The notes beneath the pieces are model-generated. The model ran no database searches, had not been told where the DNA came from, and saw only the letters and a list, made by a program, of their open reading frames with translations. The position numbers were made by a program, and so were the translations under genes. From JBCCTX01 sp964468435 (GTDB taxonomy: Bacteria > Bacteroidota > Bacteroidia > J057), in the NCBI GenBank assembly GCA_964468435.1, contig CAYXVE010000046.1:1-43755 (forward strand): a stretch of 43,755 bases of DNA, in the 5' to 3' direction. Every line of letters begins with the position of its first letter. Positions within the stretch are counted from its first letter, which is position 1. This document shows positions 7,670 through 16,890 of the stretch, piece by piece.

Positions 7670-8314
7670 ATGCTTAGACTTCACTATCGTACGTTTTTAT
7701 CAAAAGCTTTCCTCCTCTTATTTATGTCATCCTGTATCAATATCACTGAATATTGTAAGTTTGGCCGAAATGGAAAAGGTACTATGCGCCTCGAGGTAAA
7801 ATTGTCCTACCTGAAAATGTTTGGAGACGAAAAAAATCAACTCCAATCGCTGGATTCCTTTGATACTATGCGTAGAGATCTCGATCGATTACCTAATATA
7901 TCTGATGTAGAAATCAGTTTCGACCAGGAATCATATACCTATATTTTTCAATTTGAATTTGATAATATCGAATCCCTGAATAGAGCCCTTTCAATACTAT
8001 ATCTGGAAGATAAATCAGAGGTTTTCTCTTTTTTTGTTTGGAACCAGGAAGAAATCACCCGCCAATATCCTGATGACTTCACGGATCACTTCTCTGATAA
8101 ATGGAAACTTTATGCTACAGAACCACTTGAAAGGAACTATCAGCAAAGCATTCAAATTGACCACCACTACGAGTTCCGAAATTCCATAGCCCTGATATAT
8201 TCACCTGTGCAGGCAAGGATACTCGGAGATAAAAACAAAACTGCCCACGTTTATCTTCCTTTTGACCATTTGATAGGTAGTCCGGAAAACCGTTTTACCT
8301 TTGTTTTGAAATAA
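7670..8314 (+). CDS. hypothetical lipoprotein
   Basis: 214 residues. The N terminus MLRLHYRTFLSKAFLLLFMSSC gives a lipobox Cys at residue 22. The mature part is mixed alpha/beta with a repeated pattern of strands (ISDVEISFDQESYTYIFQFEFDNI) and an acidic Asp/Glu-rich middle; no family was recognised. In Bacteroidota short lipoproteins of this kind are common and mostly uncharacterised. Its last 20 nt overlap the end of the convergent O-antigen ligase gene at 8295. Confidence 0.65.
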   Translation: MLRLHYRTFLSKAFLLLFMSSCINITEYCKFGRNGKGTMRLEVKLSYLKMFGDEKNQLQSLDSFDTMRRDLDRLPNISDVEISFDQESYTYIFQFEFDNIESLNRALSILYLEDKSEVFSFFVWNQEEITRQYPDDFTDHFSDKWKLYATEPLERNYQQSIQIDHHYEFRNSIALIYSPVQARILGDKNKTAHVYLPFDHLIGSPENRFTFVLK

Positions 8315-9608
8315 GTAAAGCAAGCGTGGAATACATCCAGCTAAAATTCATCCCATCAATCTGTGTATTGATGGTGTCAAACATCATGATAATGAAATAG
8401 GCTGTCAGAAAGCTCGTAGCATAAATGCCCAACCAGATGTCTTTGTTTCTCGTAAAATGCCAAAAACCGTATCCCAACACAAATAAAAGTGCAGACACCC
8501 CCAAAACTCCGGAAGTGTTCCATATAAACAGTAACTGATTGTGTGAATTGACAGTAAAGTCTAAATCGTCTCTGTCATATATAGCCTGCATTTCTTGCTG
8601 AAAATCTCCTACCCCCACACCAAAAACAGGGTGCTCTCGGATCATCTGCAGACTATTTTGATAAGCTACGACTCTTCTTAATACCGTAAAGTGGTCGTAA
8701 TCATGCATCCTAAATGAGCCATCTTCGTATATCTTCAGCTCCCATATTAGTTGCTGATAACGCTTGGATACAGCTGGAACGGTCTTGTAAATCGTATAGG
8801 GAAAAATAATACCGACAGCAACCAGGATCAGTATGAGGGTGAGCATAGCACCTGACCGTCCCATTCTTTTCGTCAGTATACCCCTCCATCTAGTCCGGTA
8901 AAATCCTGTGATCCATACTATCAACCCTACAAGCAGGGCTAGCTGACCTCCCCTTCCTCCCAGTAATGCTGAGCATGTGATCAAAACCATCAAGGCCAGG
9001 AGCCAATCCGTACGAAACCCACGCTTCATATTCATCCATAAGGTAGCAAGTATTGAAACAGTGATCAAATTACTGAATTGTAGACGATCTATAAAGGGAG
9101 AGTATAAACCAAACTGCACCCTGTTGATCGTTTCAGGAAAAGGGTTTAGTGCAGGAATCCATGTAATCAACTGCCGAACAGCGGATTCAGGAATCATAAA
9201 CAAAATCAGTGTAATGATACAAGCGACCAGTACTCCACCTATATAATATACTGTAAACCGGTCAAAATAAAGCACAATCTGACGTCTGTTGATCCAGATG
9301 ATCAAAGGAATAATCAAATAACTATTTTGTACATATGTAAAATCTATACCTTTGGACAGATCATCTGTATATGATAAACTTATAGCATAAGAAAAGAACA
9401 GTAAAGAGGGTAATAACGTAGAAAAACTGTGGTGAAATGACCTGTAATTCGAACCAATAAAAGGTTTGATAAAAGATAATATGAAAAGTGAAACCACAGC
9501 AATGGAGGCTAATGCTTTTGAAAAAGGAAACGAAATCACTAAAACAGCCAGCAAAAACCTGATCAAGCTATAGAGATACTGTTCTTTAAGTAAATACTTA
9601 GTTTTCAC
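8295..9608 (-). CDS. O-antigen ligase / polymerase (Wzy_C) family membrane protein
   Basis: 437 residues beginning at a GTG; no ATG lies near the N terminus in this frame. The protein has about 10-12 hydrophobic membrane segments and a large central extracytoplasmic loop. The Wzy_C pattern is present: an Arg-rich entry (LRRVVAYQNSLQMIREHPVF), the GVGVGDF turn and the NSHNQ motif. Members join O-antigen or other glycans to lipid A-core, polymerise glycan repeats, or glycosylate proteins. No glycosyltransferase cluster is adjacent, so which role applies is open. It ends convergently inside the last codons of the lipoprotein gene at 7670. Confidence 0.85.
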   Translation of the reverse strand: MKTKYLLKEQYLYSLIRFLLAVLVISFPFSKALASIAVVSLFILSFIKPFIGSNYRSFHHSFSTLLPSLLFFSYAISLSYTDDLSKGIDFTYVQNSYLIIPLIIWINRRQIVLYFDRFTVYYIGGVLVACIITLILFMIPESAVRQLITWIPALNPFPETINRVQFGLYSPFIDRLQFSNLITVSILATLWMNMKRGFRTDWLLALMVLITCSALLGGRGGQLALLVGLIVWITGFYRTRWRGILTKRMGRSGAMLTLILILVAVGIIFPYTIYKTVPAVSKRYQQLIWELKIYEDGSFRMHDYDHFTVLRRVVAYQNSLQMIREHPVFGVGVGDFQQEMQAIYDRDDLDFTVNSHNQLLFIWNTSGVLGVSALLFVLGYGFWHFTRNKDIWLGIYATSFLTAYFIIMMFDTINTQIDGMNFSWMYSTLALLISKQR

Positions 9609-9787
9609 CTGATAATAGATTACATGTTGAGGTTCAAGCTGAAGATTTTATGATAATTATGCTAAAATTATTACACAAATCAGATAAATCTTTTAAGTTT
9701 GAATAGTATTTATTATGTTAAAAGTGTGAAATTATGAGCAAATCTTACTTTTTGGAAAGATAAATTTTGCAACTTCATTTTATAGAA

Positions 9788-10957
9788 ATGGCTAAATTTA
9801 ATTATTTACGGATAATACTGTTCCTTATTCCAGGTCTACTAACGGGCCTTTACGCCCAGGAAAATAATGAATTATCAATTCATACCGTAAAGAAAAAAGA
9901 AACCCTGTACGCAATTTCCCAGAAATACGGAATGAGCGTAGCAGAGTTGAAGCAGCTGAATAACCTGAATAGCAATACTATATATATTGGGCAGGAATTG
10001 GTGGTGTCAGATGCTCTCCCCACAGACACAAGATCTGTAAGATACACCAGTAGAGGAGATAATGATTTTACCTCCAGTATTATTCTGGATGATTCCTGGT
10101 ACAGCTATGACGATCGAGATCCTCAGTTGAGAAACGAAAGAGATATGATGGCTGGTGAGACATTCTACTATGATGACAGCAATGAACAGGGTACAAGAGG
10201 CCGGCTTACGACAACTGATATGGATGGACGTAGTAGAAATACTACCAGAGTCGAAAAAAAACGATGGTACCAGGTAAAACGAGGTGATGATTTGTTTTCT
10301 ATTTCTGATACCTATGAAGTAGATATTGACCAACTTAGAGAATGGAACAATATAGGGGGAGATGTAAAACCCGGCGATGTAATCATTGTGAACAAGAGTT
10401 ATGAGGAAGTGCCGCTATTGTCGCTGGATGAGTCCACAGGTCGCAGTCCAGGTAGCAATGAGATACCTGACATGATGACCACCGACGCGCGAACGCTGAT
10501 CGAAGCAAGAAATCGTGCAATCAGCAGACTGCAGGTATCAGGATCTTCCTCCCGCTCAACAGCCCGTGTATCACCCAGTGAACGAGAACTGGGAACCAAT
10601 ATCAGCGACGCATTCACTGATGAACCCCAGTCTCAGTACAATATACCTGTCGTCCGTAATACTGGCAGAATGGTTATCTATCCCGACCCAGCTTCCAGAA
10701 AGATCCAGGAAAGGGGTCCTTATATAAAATTTGAGATTCCCAGATATACCAGATACCGCTTCTATGGAGCACATAAAATACTGCCCCCGGGTAGCAAGAT
10801 CAAACTAGATATCCCCAACAACCAGGGCTACCTAGAAGTAACCCTCGTAGACATGTTGCCCGAAAATAGCCCCGCTATGATCGGATTGTCTCCTGGGTGC
10901 CTACAGGTTTTGGGCACAGATGGGGCAGGTAAGCAGGTAACCATTATTTACGACTGA
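9788..10957 (+). CDS. LysM protein with C-terminal RlpA-like domain
   Basis: 389 residues from the ATG at 9788; a TTG at 9767 would add seven residues before an already complete Sec signal (MAKFNYLRIILFLIPGLLTGLYAQ). Two LysM modules are visible, residues about 31-73 (HTVKKKETLYAISQKYGM to IYIGQELVV) and 160-203 (YQVKRGDDLFSISDTYEV to VKPGDVIIV); these bind the glycan chains of peptidoglycan. After a low-complexity Ser/Arg linker, residues about 293-389 resemble the double-psi barrel of RlpA (AHKILPPGSKIKLDIPNNQG, then LEVTLVDMLP). It is a periplasmic cell-wall protein, perhaps a septal or recycling factor. Catalysis cannot be asserted because the usual RlpA Asp is not secure. The CPBP protease follows after 28 nt. 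Confidence 0.85.
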   Translation: MAKFNYLRIILFLIPGLLTGLYAQENNELSIHTVKKKETLYAISQKYGMSVAELKQLNNLNSNTIYIGQELVVSDALPTDTRSVRYTSRGDNDFTSSIILDDSWYSYDDRDPQLRNERDMMAGETFYYDDSNEQGTRGRLTTTDMDGRSRNTTRVEKKRWYQVKRGDDLFSISDTYEVDIDQLREWNNIGGDVKPGDVIIVNKSYEEVPLLSLDESTGRSPGSNEIPDMMTTDARTLIEARNRAISRLQVSGSSSRSTARVSPSERELGTNISDAFTDEPQSQYNIPVVRNTGRMVIYPDPASRKIQERGPYIKFEIPRYTRYRFYGAHKILPPGSKIKLDIPNNQGYLEVTLVDMLPENSPAMIGLSPGCLQVLGTDGAGKQVTIIYD

Positions 10958-10985
10958 TCAGGCATAAGAATAAATACTTTTCCAG

Positions 10986-11879
10986 ATGTCAATCAGGCTG
11001 TTTGAAGAGTCGAAGGAAGAGAAAGCTCTAAAAAAATACAGGAAAGATACTAATAACAGGGTCCTCCTTTATCTTCATACTGTATCGGTTCTCGTTATCT
11101 ATGAATTGCTACTTATCCTCTCTTACAATCCACGTGTTGTCATGTATAATGGCGTGGACATCTGGTTTCAGGCTGCTCATATCCTGATTCCAGGAGGGAC
11201 ATTCATCGTTTCACTGATGATTATTCTGTACCGTGGCTTCTATTTATTTCTTGATCTCAAGGGTATTAAAGACAAAAAAGAGGTCAAAGAGATGAAAAAA
11301 GAGAAGAAACCTATCAAGATTAACTGGAGCCTAGCCATGTTGATGGTTTTTGAGGGATTTTTATGGGGTTCACTAATCTATATTTTCCTTCCTCCCACCA
11401 GTCCAGCTATCATCAAATTTTTATTTGGAGATTTCACACTTCCCACCCCCATAGATGCTAATGATACGCTGTGGAATTATCACACCAATGTCTTACAGGA
11501 TATAGCATTAGCTTTTGGCTCAGGCTTTTATGATGAAATGATTTTCCGTGAAAAACTTTCAGCAGTTCTATTACCTGTTTTTAAAAAACGCGCCAAGACT
11601 ACCAGCACTTCTATTGATATACCTGTGATTAAGCGAAAAATCACGCTACTAACAGTAAAAGATAATCAAAAAGTCAATTATGGTGTGATGATTACTGGGG
11701 CATTTATCTTTTCAATATCTCACTATCTGCTACCCTATAGTGATGCGTTCAACATATATGGAATCGTGTATAGGTTTTTATTCGGGATCATTCTATATAT
11801 TATATATAAAAGATTCCGGTTCCCAGTAGCCATGTGGACCCATATTTTTTATGACTTGTGGTATTTTGTTCTCACTTAA
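10986..11879 (+). CDS. CPBP family intramembrane protease-like protein
   Basis: 297 residues with about six to eight membrane segments and a charged cytoplasmic loop (93-112). The CPBP (CAAX-protease/bacteriocin-processing) motifs can be placed: DEMIFRE at 183-189 stands for the EExxxR motif, with Asp-Glu in place of Glu-Glu and Arg188; FSISH at 242-246 supplies His246; HIFYD at 286-290 supplies His286 with Asp in place of Asn. Members cleave within the membrane or act in immunity and signal handling. The Asp for Glu change and Asp290 are tolerated variants but leave activity unproven. It lies 28 nt after the LysM gene and may share its message. Confidence 0.72.
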   Translation: MSIRLFEESKEEKALKKYRKDTNNRVLLYLHTVSVLVIYELLLILSYNPRVVMYNGVDIWFQAAHILIPGGTFIVSLMIILYRGFYLFLDLKGIKDKKEVKEMKKEKKPIKINWSLAMLMVFEGFLWGSLIYIFLPPTSPAIIKFLFGDFTLPTPIDANDTLWNYHTNVLQDIALAFGSGFYDEMIFREKLSAVLLPVFKKRAKTTSTSIDIPVIKRKITLLTVKDNQKVNYGVMITGAFIFSISHYLLPYSDAFNIYGIVYRFLFGIILYIIYKRFRFPVAMWTHIFYDLWYFVLT

Positions 11880-11894
11880 TAGCCTTCTTTTCAC

Positions 11895-11902
11895 TAACTT
11901 TG
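11895..11902 (+). promoter_or_regulatory. -7 promoter element TAACTTTG upstream of the CBS-type gene
   Basis: TAACTTTG is an exact match to TAnnTTTG, 49 nt before the ATG at 11952. The closest TTG is 26 nt upstream, wider than ideal. The predicted leader would be about 40 nt. Confidence 0.4.
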
Positions 11903-11951
11903 AATAATTGAGTTACTCATTTCAGGCTCTTACAACTGAAATCTAGTCGGA

Positions 11952-13322
11952 ATGTATTATAATAACATCATCGAAACCATCGGAAACACTCCGCTAATAC
12001 GGTTAAATACAGTTGCCCATCACATTAAAGCAACAGTACTGGTCAAGGTAGAATACTTCAATCCTGGACATAGTATCAAAGACCGTATCGCCATCAAAAT
12101 GCTGGAAGATGCAGAAGCAAAGGGATTGATTAAGCCAGGCGGAACGATCGTGGAAGGAACTTCAGGTAACACAGGAATGGGTCTGGCTCTAGCCGCGATC
12201 GTAAAAGGATACAGGTGTATCTTTACGGTATCTGACAAGCAATCACAGTCAAAAATTGATCTGTTGCGTGCCCTGGGAGCCGAAGTCATCGTTTGTCCTA
12301 CAAATGTAGAACCAAAGGACCCCAGATCCTATTATTCGGTTGCACGGAGGCTCTCTCAAGAGATTCCTAATGCCATCTATCTCAATCAATATGATAATCT
12401 TAGCAATACACAGGCACACATAGAGACCACAGGCCCGGAAATATGGGAGCAGACTGAAGGAAAGATCACTCACTTTGCAGCGGGCATGGGGACCACAGGT
12501 ACAATATGCGGAGTATCGAAGTACCTCAAAAGCCAAAATGCTCAGATCAAAACCATCGGTATTGATACCTATGGGTCTATTTTCAAGAAGCTGCATGAAA
12601 CTGGCGAAATTGATCCTAATGAAATATATCCCTACCTAACAGAAGGGATTGGTGAGGATATTCTACCTCAAAACTGTGACATGTCTGTTATAGACCACAT
12701 CATCAAGGTATCCGATAAAGATGCAGCACTCATGACGAGAAAGCTTGCCCGAAGCGAAGGCCTATTGATCGGTTGGTCCTGTGGTGCTGCAGCACACGGT
12801 GCCCTGGAATATGCACGTCATCTTTCCAAAAATGACCTGCTTGTGATCGTATTACCAGATCATGGAACACGCTATCTAGGCAAAGTATACAATGATGAAT
12901 GGATGCGCCTCCATAATTTTCTGGATCAGGGAGCTATGGTCTCGGCTCAACAGATTATTGAGTCCAAACCAGCCGCACCGCTCGTTACTATGGATGTAAA
13001 CCAAACGCTTTCCGAAGCCATTTCTATTATGAGAGAGCAGTATATATCACAGATACCTGTCAAACATCACAATGAAATAGTAGGGAGCGTACACGAAAGC
13101 AGGGTACTCGATATGATTCTCGATAATCCTGATGCCAAAGATTTTACCATCGATTCAGCAATGAGCGACCAACTACCTTATGTTTTGCCTTCCACCAGAA
13201 TAGACGTGATATCCAAACTTATCAATAAGGAAAATCCAGCAGTCCTTGTTCAAGGAGATAATGGAAATATAGACATTATTACCCAGTATGATCTGATTAA
13301 TATCCTTTCCCAAAAAGAGTAA
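11952..13322 (+). CDS. PLP-dependent cystathionine beta-synthase / cysteine synthase with C-terminal CBS domains
   Basis: 456 residues. The enzyme is a fold-type II PLP protein that replaces the beta-substituent of serine or O-acetylserine: with homocysteine to make cystathionine, or with sulfide to make cysteine. The PLP lysine is Lys43 in NPGHSIKDR, the substrate-carboxylate loop is GTSGNTGMG (about 71-79), and the phosphate-binding glycine loop is GMGTTGTICG (about 178-187). Residues about 335-456 form two CBS modules, which bind adenine nucleotides or S-adenosylmethionine in known homologues. There is no N-terminal haem-binding extension of the animal type. The CBS tail suggests regulation and favours cystathionine beta-synthase over plain CysK. 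A consensus -7 element precedes it. Confidence 0.9.
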   Translation: MYYNNIIETIGNTPLIRLNTVAHHIKATVLVKVEYFNPGHSIKDRIAIKMLEDAEAKGLIKPGGTIVEGTSGNTGMGLALAAIVKGYRCIFTVSDKQSQSKIDLLRALGAEVIVCPTNVEPKDPRSYYSVARRLSQEIPNAIYLNQYDNLSNTQAHIETTGPEIWEQTEGKITHFAAGMGTTGTICGVSKYLKSQNAQIKTIGIDTYGSIFKKLHETGEIDPNEIYPYLTEGIGEDILPQNCDMSVIDHIIKVSDKDAALMTRKLARSEGLLIGWSCGAAAHGALEYARHLSKNDLLVIVLPDHGTRYLGKVYNDEWMRLHNFLDQGAMVSAQQIIESKPAAPLVTMDVNQTLSEAISIMREQYISQIPVKHHNEIVGSVHESRVLDMILDNPDAKDFTIDSAMSDQLPYVLPSTRIDVISKLINKENPAVLVQGDNGNIDIITQYDLINILSQKE

Positions 13323-13330
13323 ATACTTGA

Positions 13331-13359
13331 AAAATAATCTTTTTTTGATATTATTTTTT
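13331..13359 (+). terminator. AT-only hairpin after the CBS-type gene, possible terminator
   Basis: AAAAATAAT and ATTATTTTT can form a 9-bp all-A/T stem around an 11-nt loop, followed by further T/A sequence. It sits 8 nt after the stop codon, a suitable position, but an A/T-only stem is weak. The rest of the gap to 13527 shows only a short palindrome (GGATGAGTCTCATCC, about 13461-13480). Confidence 0.3.
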
Positions 13360-13527
13360 ATTATAATAATAACCAATTTGTCAATATCGCGTTTTATTGT
13401 TATTATTATCAATGTTATTTACAGACTCATTGCTATTTAATAGCATGCTGTCTATCGTTTGGATGGATGAGTCTCATCCTTGCGGGATTTAGGATGTTCA
13501 GTTTATTGCTTTCAAAATACTGGTAAG

Positions 13528-14244
13528 ATGAAATATCTACTACTTACATTGTATATGATTTTTCAGATCGCCTGGGGGCAGACAACCGAGAAAGACCTCC
13601 TGATGCGTGGTGTGCAAAAACTCAGAGGTGCATCTTTTGAGCAAGCTGAAACAGATTTTACCAACGTATTACAATTAAATGCCAAAAACGATGAAGCCTA
13701 CCTTTATCGAGGAGTGGTACGTATGGAACTCGAACAATATGCATTGGCTTATGACGATTTCACCCATTTCTTAAAGCTTAATCCTGAAGCTACAGAAGGC
13801 TATTTTCAAAGAGCTGTGTCGTGTTATCATCAGGGTGATTACTATCACGCTATAAGCGATGCAAATCAGGCTATCCTCCAAGATAATAAGGAAAGCCGCT
13901 TTTATCAGATCCGAGCACGGGCAAAGATTGCACTGGAGGACTATGAGGGTGGTGTGGAAGATATTACCCAGGCATTCTTATTATCACCCGAAAAGCATAG
14001 TTATCTCTATGACCGAGTAGAAGCATGGATGGGCATAAAACACTACGATAGGGCAATTACTGATATGGATTATATTATAGCCCACGACCCCAGAGATTCA
14101 AGAGCCTATAATGTAAGAGCCTCCATCAAATTTCAAATGGGGGACAAATCCGGTGCATGTACAGACTGGAGCTATGCTGGTATGTTAGGAGATATCAGTG
14201 CATTCAAGTTAATACGGGAATTTTGTGGAGAAATGTCAAATTAA
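13528..14244 (+). CDS. secreted TPR repeat protein
   Basis: 238 residues from the ATG at 13528, where the Sec signal MKYLLLTLYMIFQIAWGQ begins; the upstream extension to 13480 uses a TTG and is not signal-like. After the signal come about six tetratricopeptide repeats (for example DEAYLYRGVVRMELEQYALA, TEGYFQRAVSCYHQGDYYHA, SRAYNVRASIKFQMGDKSGA), the last with the 'GDKSGACxDW' form common in Bacteroidota Sel1/TPR proteins. Such proteins scaffold protein-protein contacts in the periplasm. No partner is indicated; it is convergent with, and overlaps by 4 nt, the TonB receptor gene. Confidence 0.85.
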   Translation: MKYLLLTLYMIFQIAWGQTTEKDLLMRGVQKLRGASFEQAETDFTNVLQLNAKNDEAYLYRGVVRMELEQYALAYDDFTHFLKLNPEATEGYFQRAVSCYHQGDYYHAISDANQAILQDNKESRFYQIRARAKIALEDYEGGVEDITQAFLLSPEKHSYLYDRVEAWMGIKHYDRAITDMDYIIAHDPRDSRAYNVRASIKFQMGDKSGACTDWSYAGMLGDISAFKLIREFCGEMSN

Positions 14245-16103
14245 TGCAACCGGAAACTTGCTCCCACAAATGTACTTATTCCCGGCATGGGAAAACCTCT
14301 GTCAAACTGATATGCTGAGTCTGTAAGATTCTGACCTTTCACAAACATAGTCAACCAAGGAGTAATCGTAGCAGAAAGCATTGCGTTGAGCAATATGACA
14401 CTTTCCTTTTCTACAGGATCTAACCCAATCGTCAATTCATCAATGCTTCTGATGCTTGCGTTAAGCTGGAAAGGTTCAAGCTTGTAGCTAATCTGAAAAT
14501 TCATCTGACCCCGGGGCGCGTACAACACCTCTCTGGATACATCCAGAAGATGATAATTAATGCTGAGTTCAAGATCTTTTGCAGGTCTTGCAGAAGCTAT
14601 TACCTCGATTCCTTGATGTGTAAAAGAACCTGAATTAATATACCTGGGAGGGGGAGATCCTAGTAAAACCTGTTGTATAAGATTGTCGCCCTGCATAATA
14701 TATCCGGTAAGTTCTACCCGGAGCATCCCTTTGAAGAAACCCTGACTAATGCCCAGTTCGTAATTCCAAAGTTCTTCAGGATTTAGATCTTCATTGGATG
14801 GGGGAAATAAATACAGCTCTGCTATAGAAGGACTCCTAAATGCATTATTAATGGCTCCCTTGATTACAGTTTGTGCTCCTGGCATCCAACTAAAACCCGC
14901 TCCAGGCGTAAGTGCCTGGCCATACAGGGAATGATGTGTCCATCTTAAACCTGCCTGAATATTGAGCTTTTTTCCCAAACTATGTTGTATAACGCCATAT
15001 GCACTCCACTCTTGTGTCGACAAGGATTCGTCAAATCCTTTGTTGGCGGGTGGTGAAAGATTTTCATTCTGTGCTTTACCGCCTACATCCTGATAATCAA
15101 CTCCAAAGGTTAGTTTACTGTGTTTCAGAATATTAATATTCTGATAGAATGTGAGGCCACGTGTAAAATCTGTCGATTGAAATCCAGTGGAAAACTCGTG
15201 ATCACCAAAATTGTAGTATAACTTCAAAGCACCGTCCCAGTCCTGGAAGTTATTCTCAAGTGAGACAGCAGCTCTACCACGAAGATAATCCCGTTGATCA
15301 TTCGTGATGGGGTCAGAAAGTGGGCCGGGATGATTATATCTGGCATCTGCCAGATTACCCTCTACGGTGAGTAATATATCCTTGTAAACAGGCGCTTGTA
15401 ACTTTAGATATCCTGTGGTGTTAGAAAAATCATCTTTACCGACTTCTCTCACCCCAGCTGATTGTTCTCTGTTAAATGCTGCATATACTGATGTTTGCCC
15501 TTTTCTCCAGCCTCCATGTGTACTGATTTTCAAGGTTTCAAATGATCCATATTCTACCAGTCCCCCCAGGTGAACTCCCTCAGTTTCCCTTTTCCGGGTG
15601 ATTATATTGATCGCACCTCCCAGTGCATTAGAACCATATAATAGTGAGGCTGCTCCCCTGATCACCTCTACTCTCTCTATATCCGAGGCAGTGTAGGCAT
15701 CTGAAATGGGGTGTCCGAAGATCCCCATAAACTGAGGCTGACCATCTATTAATATCAGGACTCTTGTATTGGGTGTACCACTAATGCCCCGGATCGATAG
15801 ATTTCCCCCACTACCAGGACCTACTCCAAAACCTACAGGATTGCGGGCATTCAAAAATAACCCAGGAACCTGTTCCGTCAAGACAGGCAAAACATTGATC
15901 TCATGATAAGATTCAATCGTTTCACGTGAAATAACACTCAGACTTGTAGGAACTCTACTTTTCGGAGTTGCTGTTCTCGTACCTGTGAGTACTACAGGGT
16001 CCCCTTCGTAGACCTGTACACTATCTTCACCTACCGATTGAGATTTCCCCATGTTAATCATTGCGATCATCAGACAGGACAACAAAATATTTCTTGATAC
16101 CAT
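14241..16103 (-). CDS. TonB-dependent outer membrane receptor
   Basis: 620 residues. A Sec signal (about 1-21) is followed by a TonB box-like segment (DPVVLTGTRTATPKSRVP, about 34-51), a plug domain (LSVISRETIES to GGAINIITRK, about 55-166) with the conserved RGISGTPNTRVLILIDG and VEVIRGAASLLYGSNALGG motifs, and a 22-strand-type barrel ending in an aromatic/basic C terminus (VGASFRLH). It lacks the N-terminal carboxypeptidase-regulatory domain of SusC proteins and has no SusD neighbour, so it resembles siderophore, metal or vitamin receptors. The ligand is unknown. The unknown secreted protein at 16205 is 101 nt upstream on the same strand and may be linked. Confidence 0.93.
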   Translation of the reverse strand: MVSRNILLSCLMIAMINMGKSQSVGEDSVQVYEGDPVVLTGTRTATPKSRVPTSLSVISRETIESYHEINVLPVLTEQVPGLFLNARNPVGFGVGPGSGGNLSIRGISGTPNTRVLILIDGQPQFMGIFGHPISDAYTASDIERVEVIRGAASLLYGSNALGGAINIITRKRETEGVHLGGLVEYGSFETLKISTHGGWRKGQTSVYAAFNREQSAGVREVGKDDFSNTTGYLKLQAPVYKDILLTVEGNLADARYNHPGPLSDPITNDQRDYLRGRAAVSLENNFQDWDGALKLYYNFGDHEFSTGFQSTDFTRGLTFYQNINILKHSKLTFGVDYQDVGGKAQNENLSPPANKGFDESLSTQEWSAYGVIQHSLGKKLNIQAGLRWTHHSLYGQALTPGAGFSWMPGAQTVIKGAINNAFRSPSIAELYLFPPSNEDLNPEELWNYELGISQGFFKGMLRVELTGYIMQGDNLIQQVLLGSPPPRYINSGSFTHQGIEVIASARPAKDLELSINYHLLDVSREVLYAPRGQMNFQISYKLEPFQLNASIRSIDELTIGLDPVEKESVILLNAMLSATITPWLTMFVKGQNLTDSAYQFDRGFPMPGISTFVGASFRLH

Positions 16104-16204
16104 AAATTTTATATGAAAGATTATCGGGAAACAAAATGTATAATAGCTGATAGAGACGAGAATATATCATTCCTAAGCACAAGTCTGAGCAGAAACAGGA
16201 AAAA

Positions 16205-16798
16205 TTAATTACTGGGTGGTGTAATCATGATATGCGCTCTATGGGTGCCTGGGTCCATGATCCAGGGCTCACCTGGCACACTAGGCTTCAATGGGAGTCC
16301 AGTAGATTCTGCAGTAGCAAATGGAATATACACAACGTATCTTAGGGAGGCTCCCGCTAGAGAGTCCTGTTTGGGGAAATATTCAGCAGAATTGCCAGAT
16401 AATACGTACAAGGTGCTGGGATGATCCGGCATTTTCAATGTACCGGCTTTGGCTTCATCTTCTCTGATCTCGAATATCTCTCCAGCATTTTTTCCAGCTG
16501 CTTTCAATTCCCTTCCCCTCTGCATAAAAGGCTCGAGATCCTTGTGATAGCAAGCTACACTGATGCCATCACGTGTGGGATCATCTGCAAGGCAAACCAT
16601 GTAGTTATCACCCTCCCTAAGTGTCATTAACTCTTCTCCCTGATCATATCCCAAGACTTTTGCTCCGGCTCGCAAATCTTCAGGGGCAGCTTTAACTGCA
16701 ATATTAATTTGTGTTTCTTGATCAGATATATCTTGAGTGTAACCATTGGTGTAAATCAAAATCCAGCATACAATAAACGTGAGTATTAGTGATTTCAT
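16205..16798 (-). CDS. secreted protein of unknown function
   Basis: 197 residues with a Sec signal (MKSLILTFIVCWILIYTNGYTQD). I do not recognise the family. Visible features are an acidic/Glu-rich helical middle (REDEAKAGTLKMPDH), a short two-Cys segment (MVCLADDPTRDGISVACYH, about 67-85), and a C-terminal part with EPWIMDPGTHRAHIMITPP that contains paired His residues possibly able to bind a metal. The end-of-protein His pair is suggestive only. It is upstream of the TonB receptor on the same strand, so a role linked to that uptake system is possible but unsupported. Confidence 0.7.
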   Translation of the reverse strand: MKSLILTFIVCWILIYTNGYTQDISDQETQINIAVKAAPEDLRAGAKVLGYDQGEELMTLREGDNYMVCLADDPTRDGISVACYHKDLEPFMQRGRELKAAGKNAGEIFEIREDEAKAGTLKMPDHPSTLYVLSGNSAEYFPKQDSLAGASLRYVVYIPFATAESTGLPLKPSVPGEPWIMDPGTHRAHIMITPPSN

Positions 16799-16890
16799 AT
16801 CTGCAAGGCTTAATATGGAAGCAAAAAATAGATATTAATTAATGTCCAATCCATTCATATAGTCGAATTTAATAAGAAATATTCATTTTC

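Noticed and set aside
13173..13412. 79-codon minus-strand frame over the end of the CBS gene
   Set aside because: Very Ile/Lys/Asn-rich, mostly antisense to a certain gene, low complexity.
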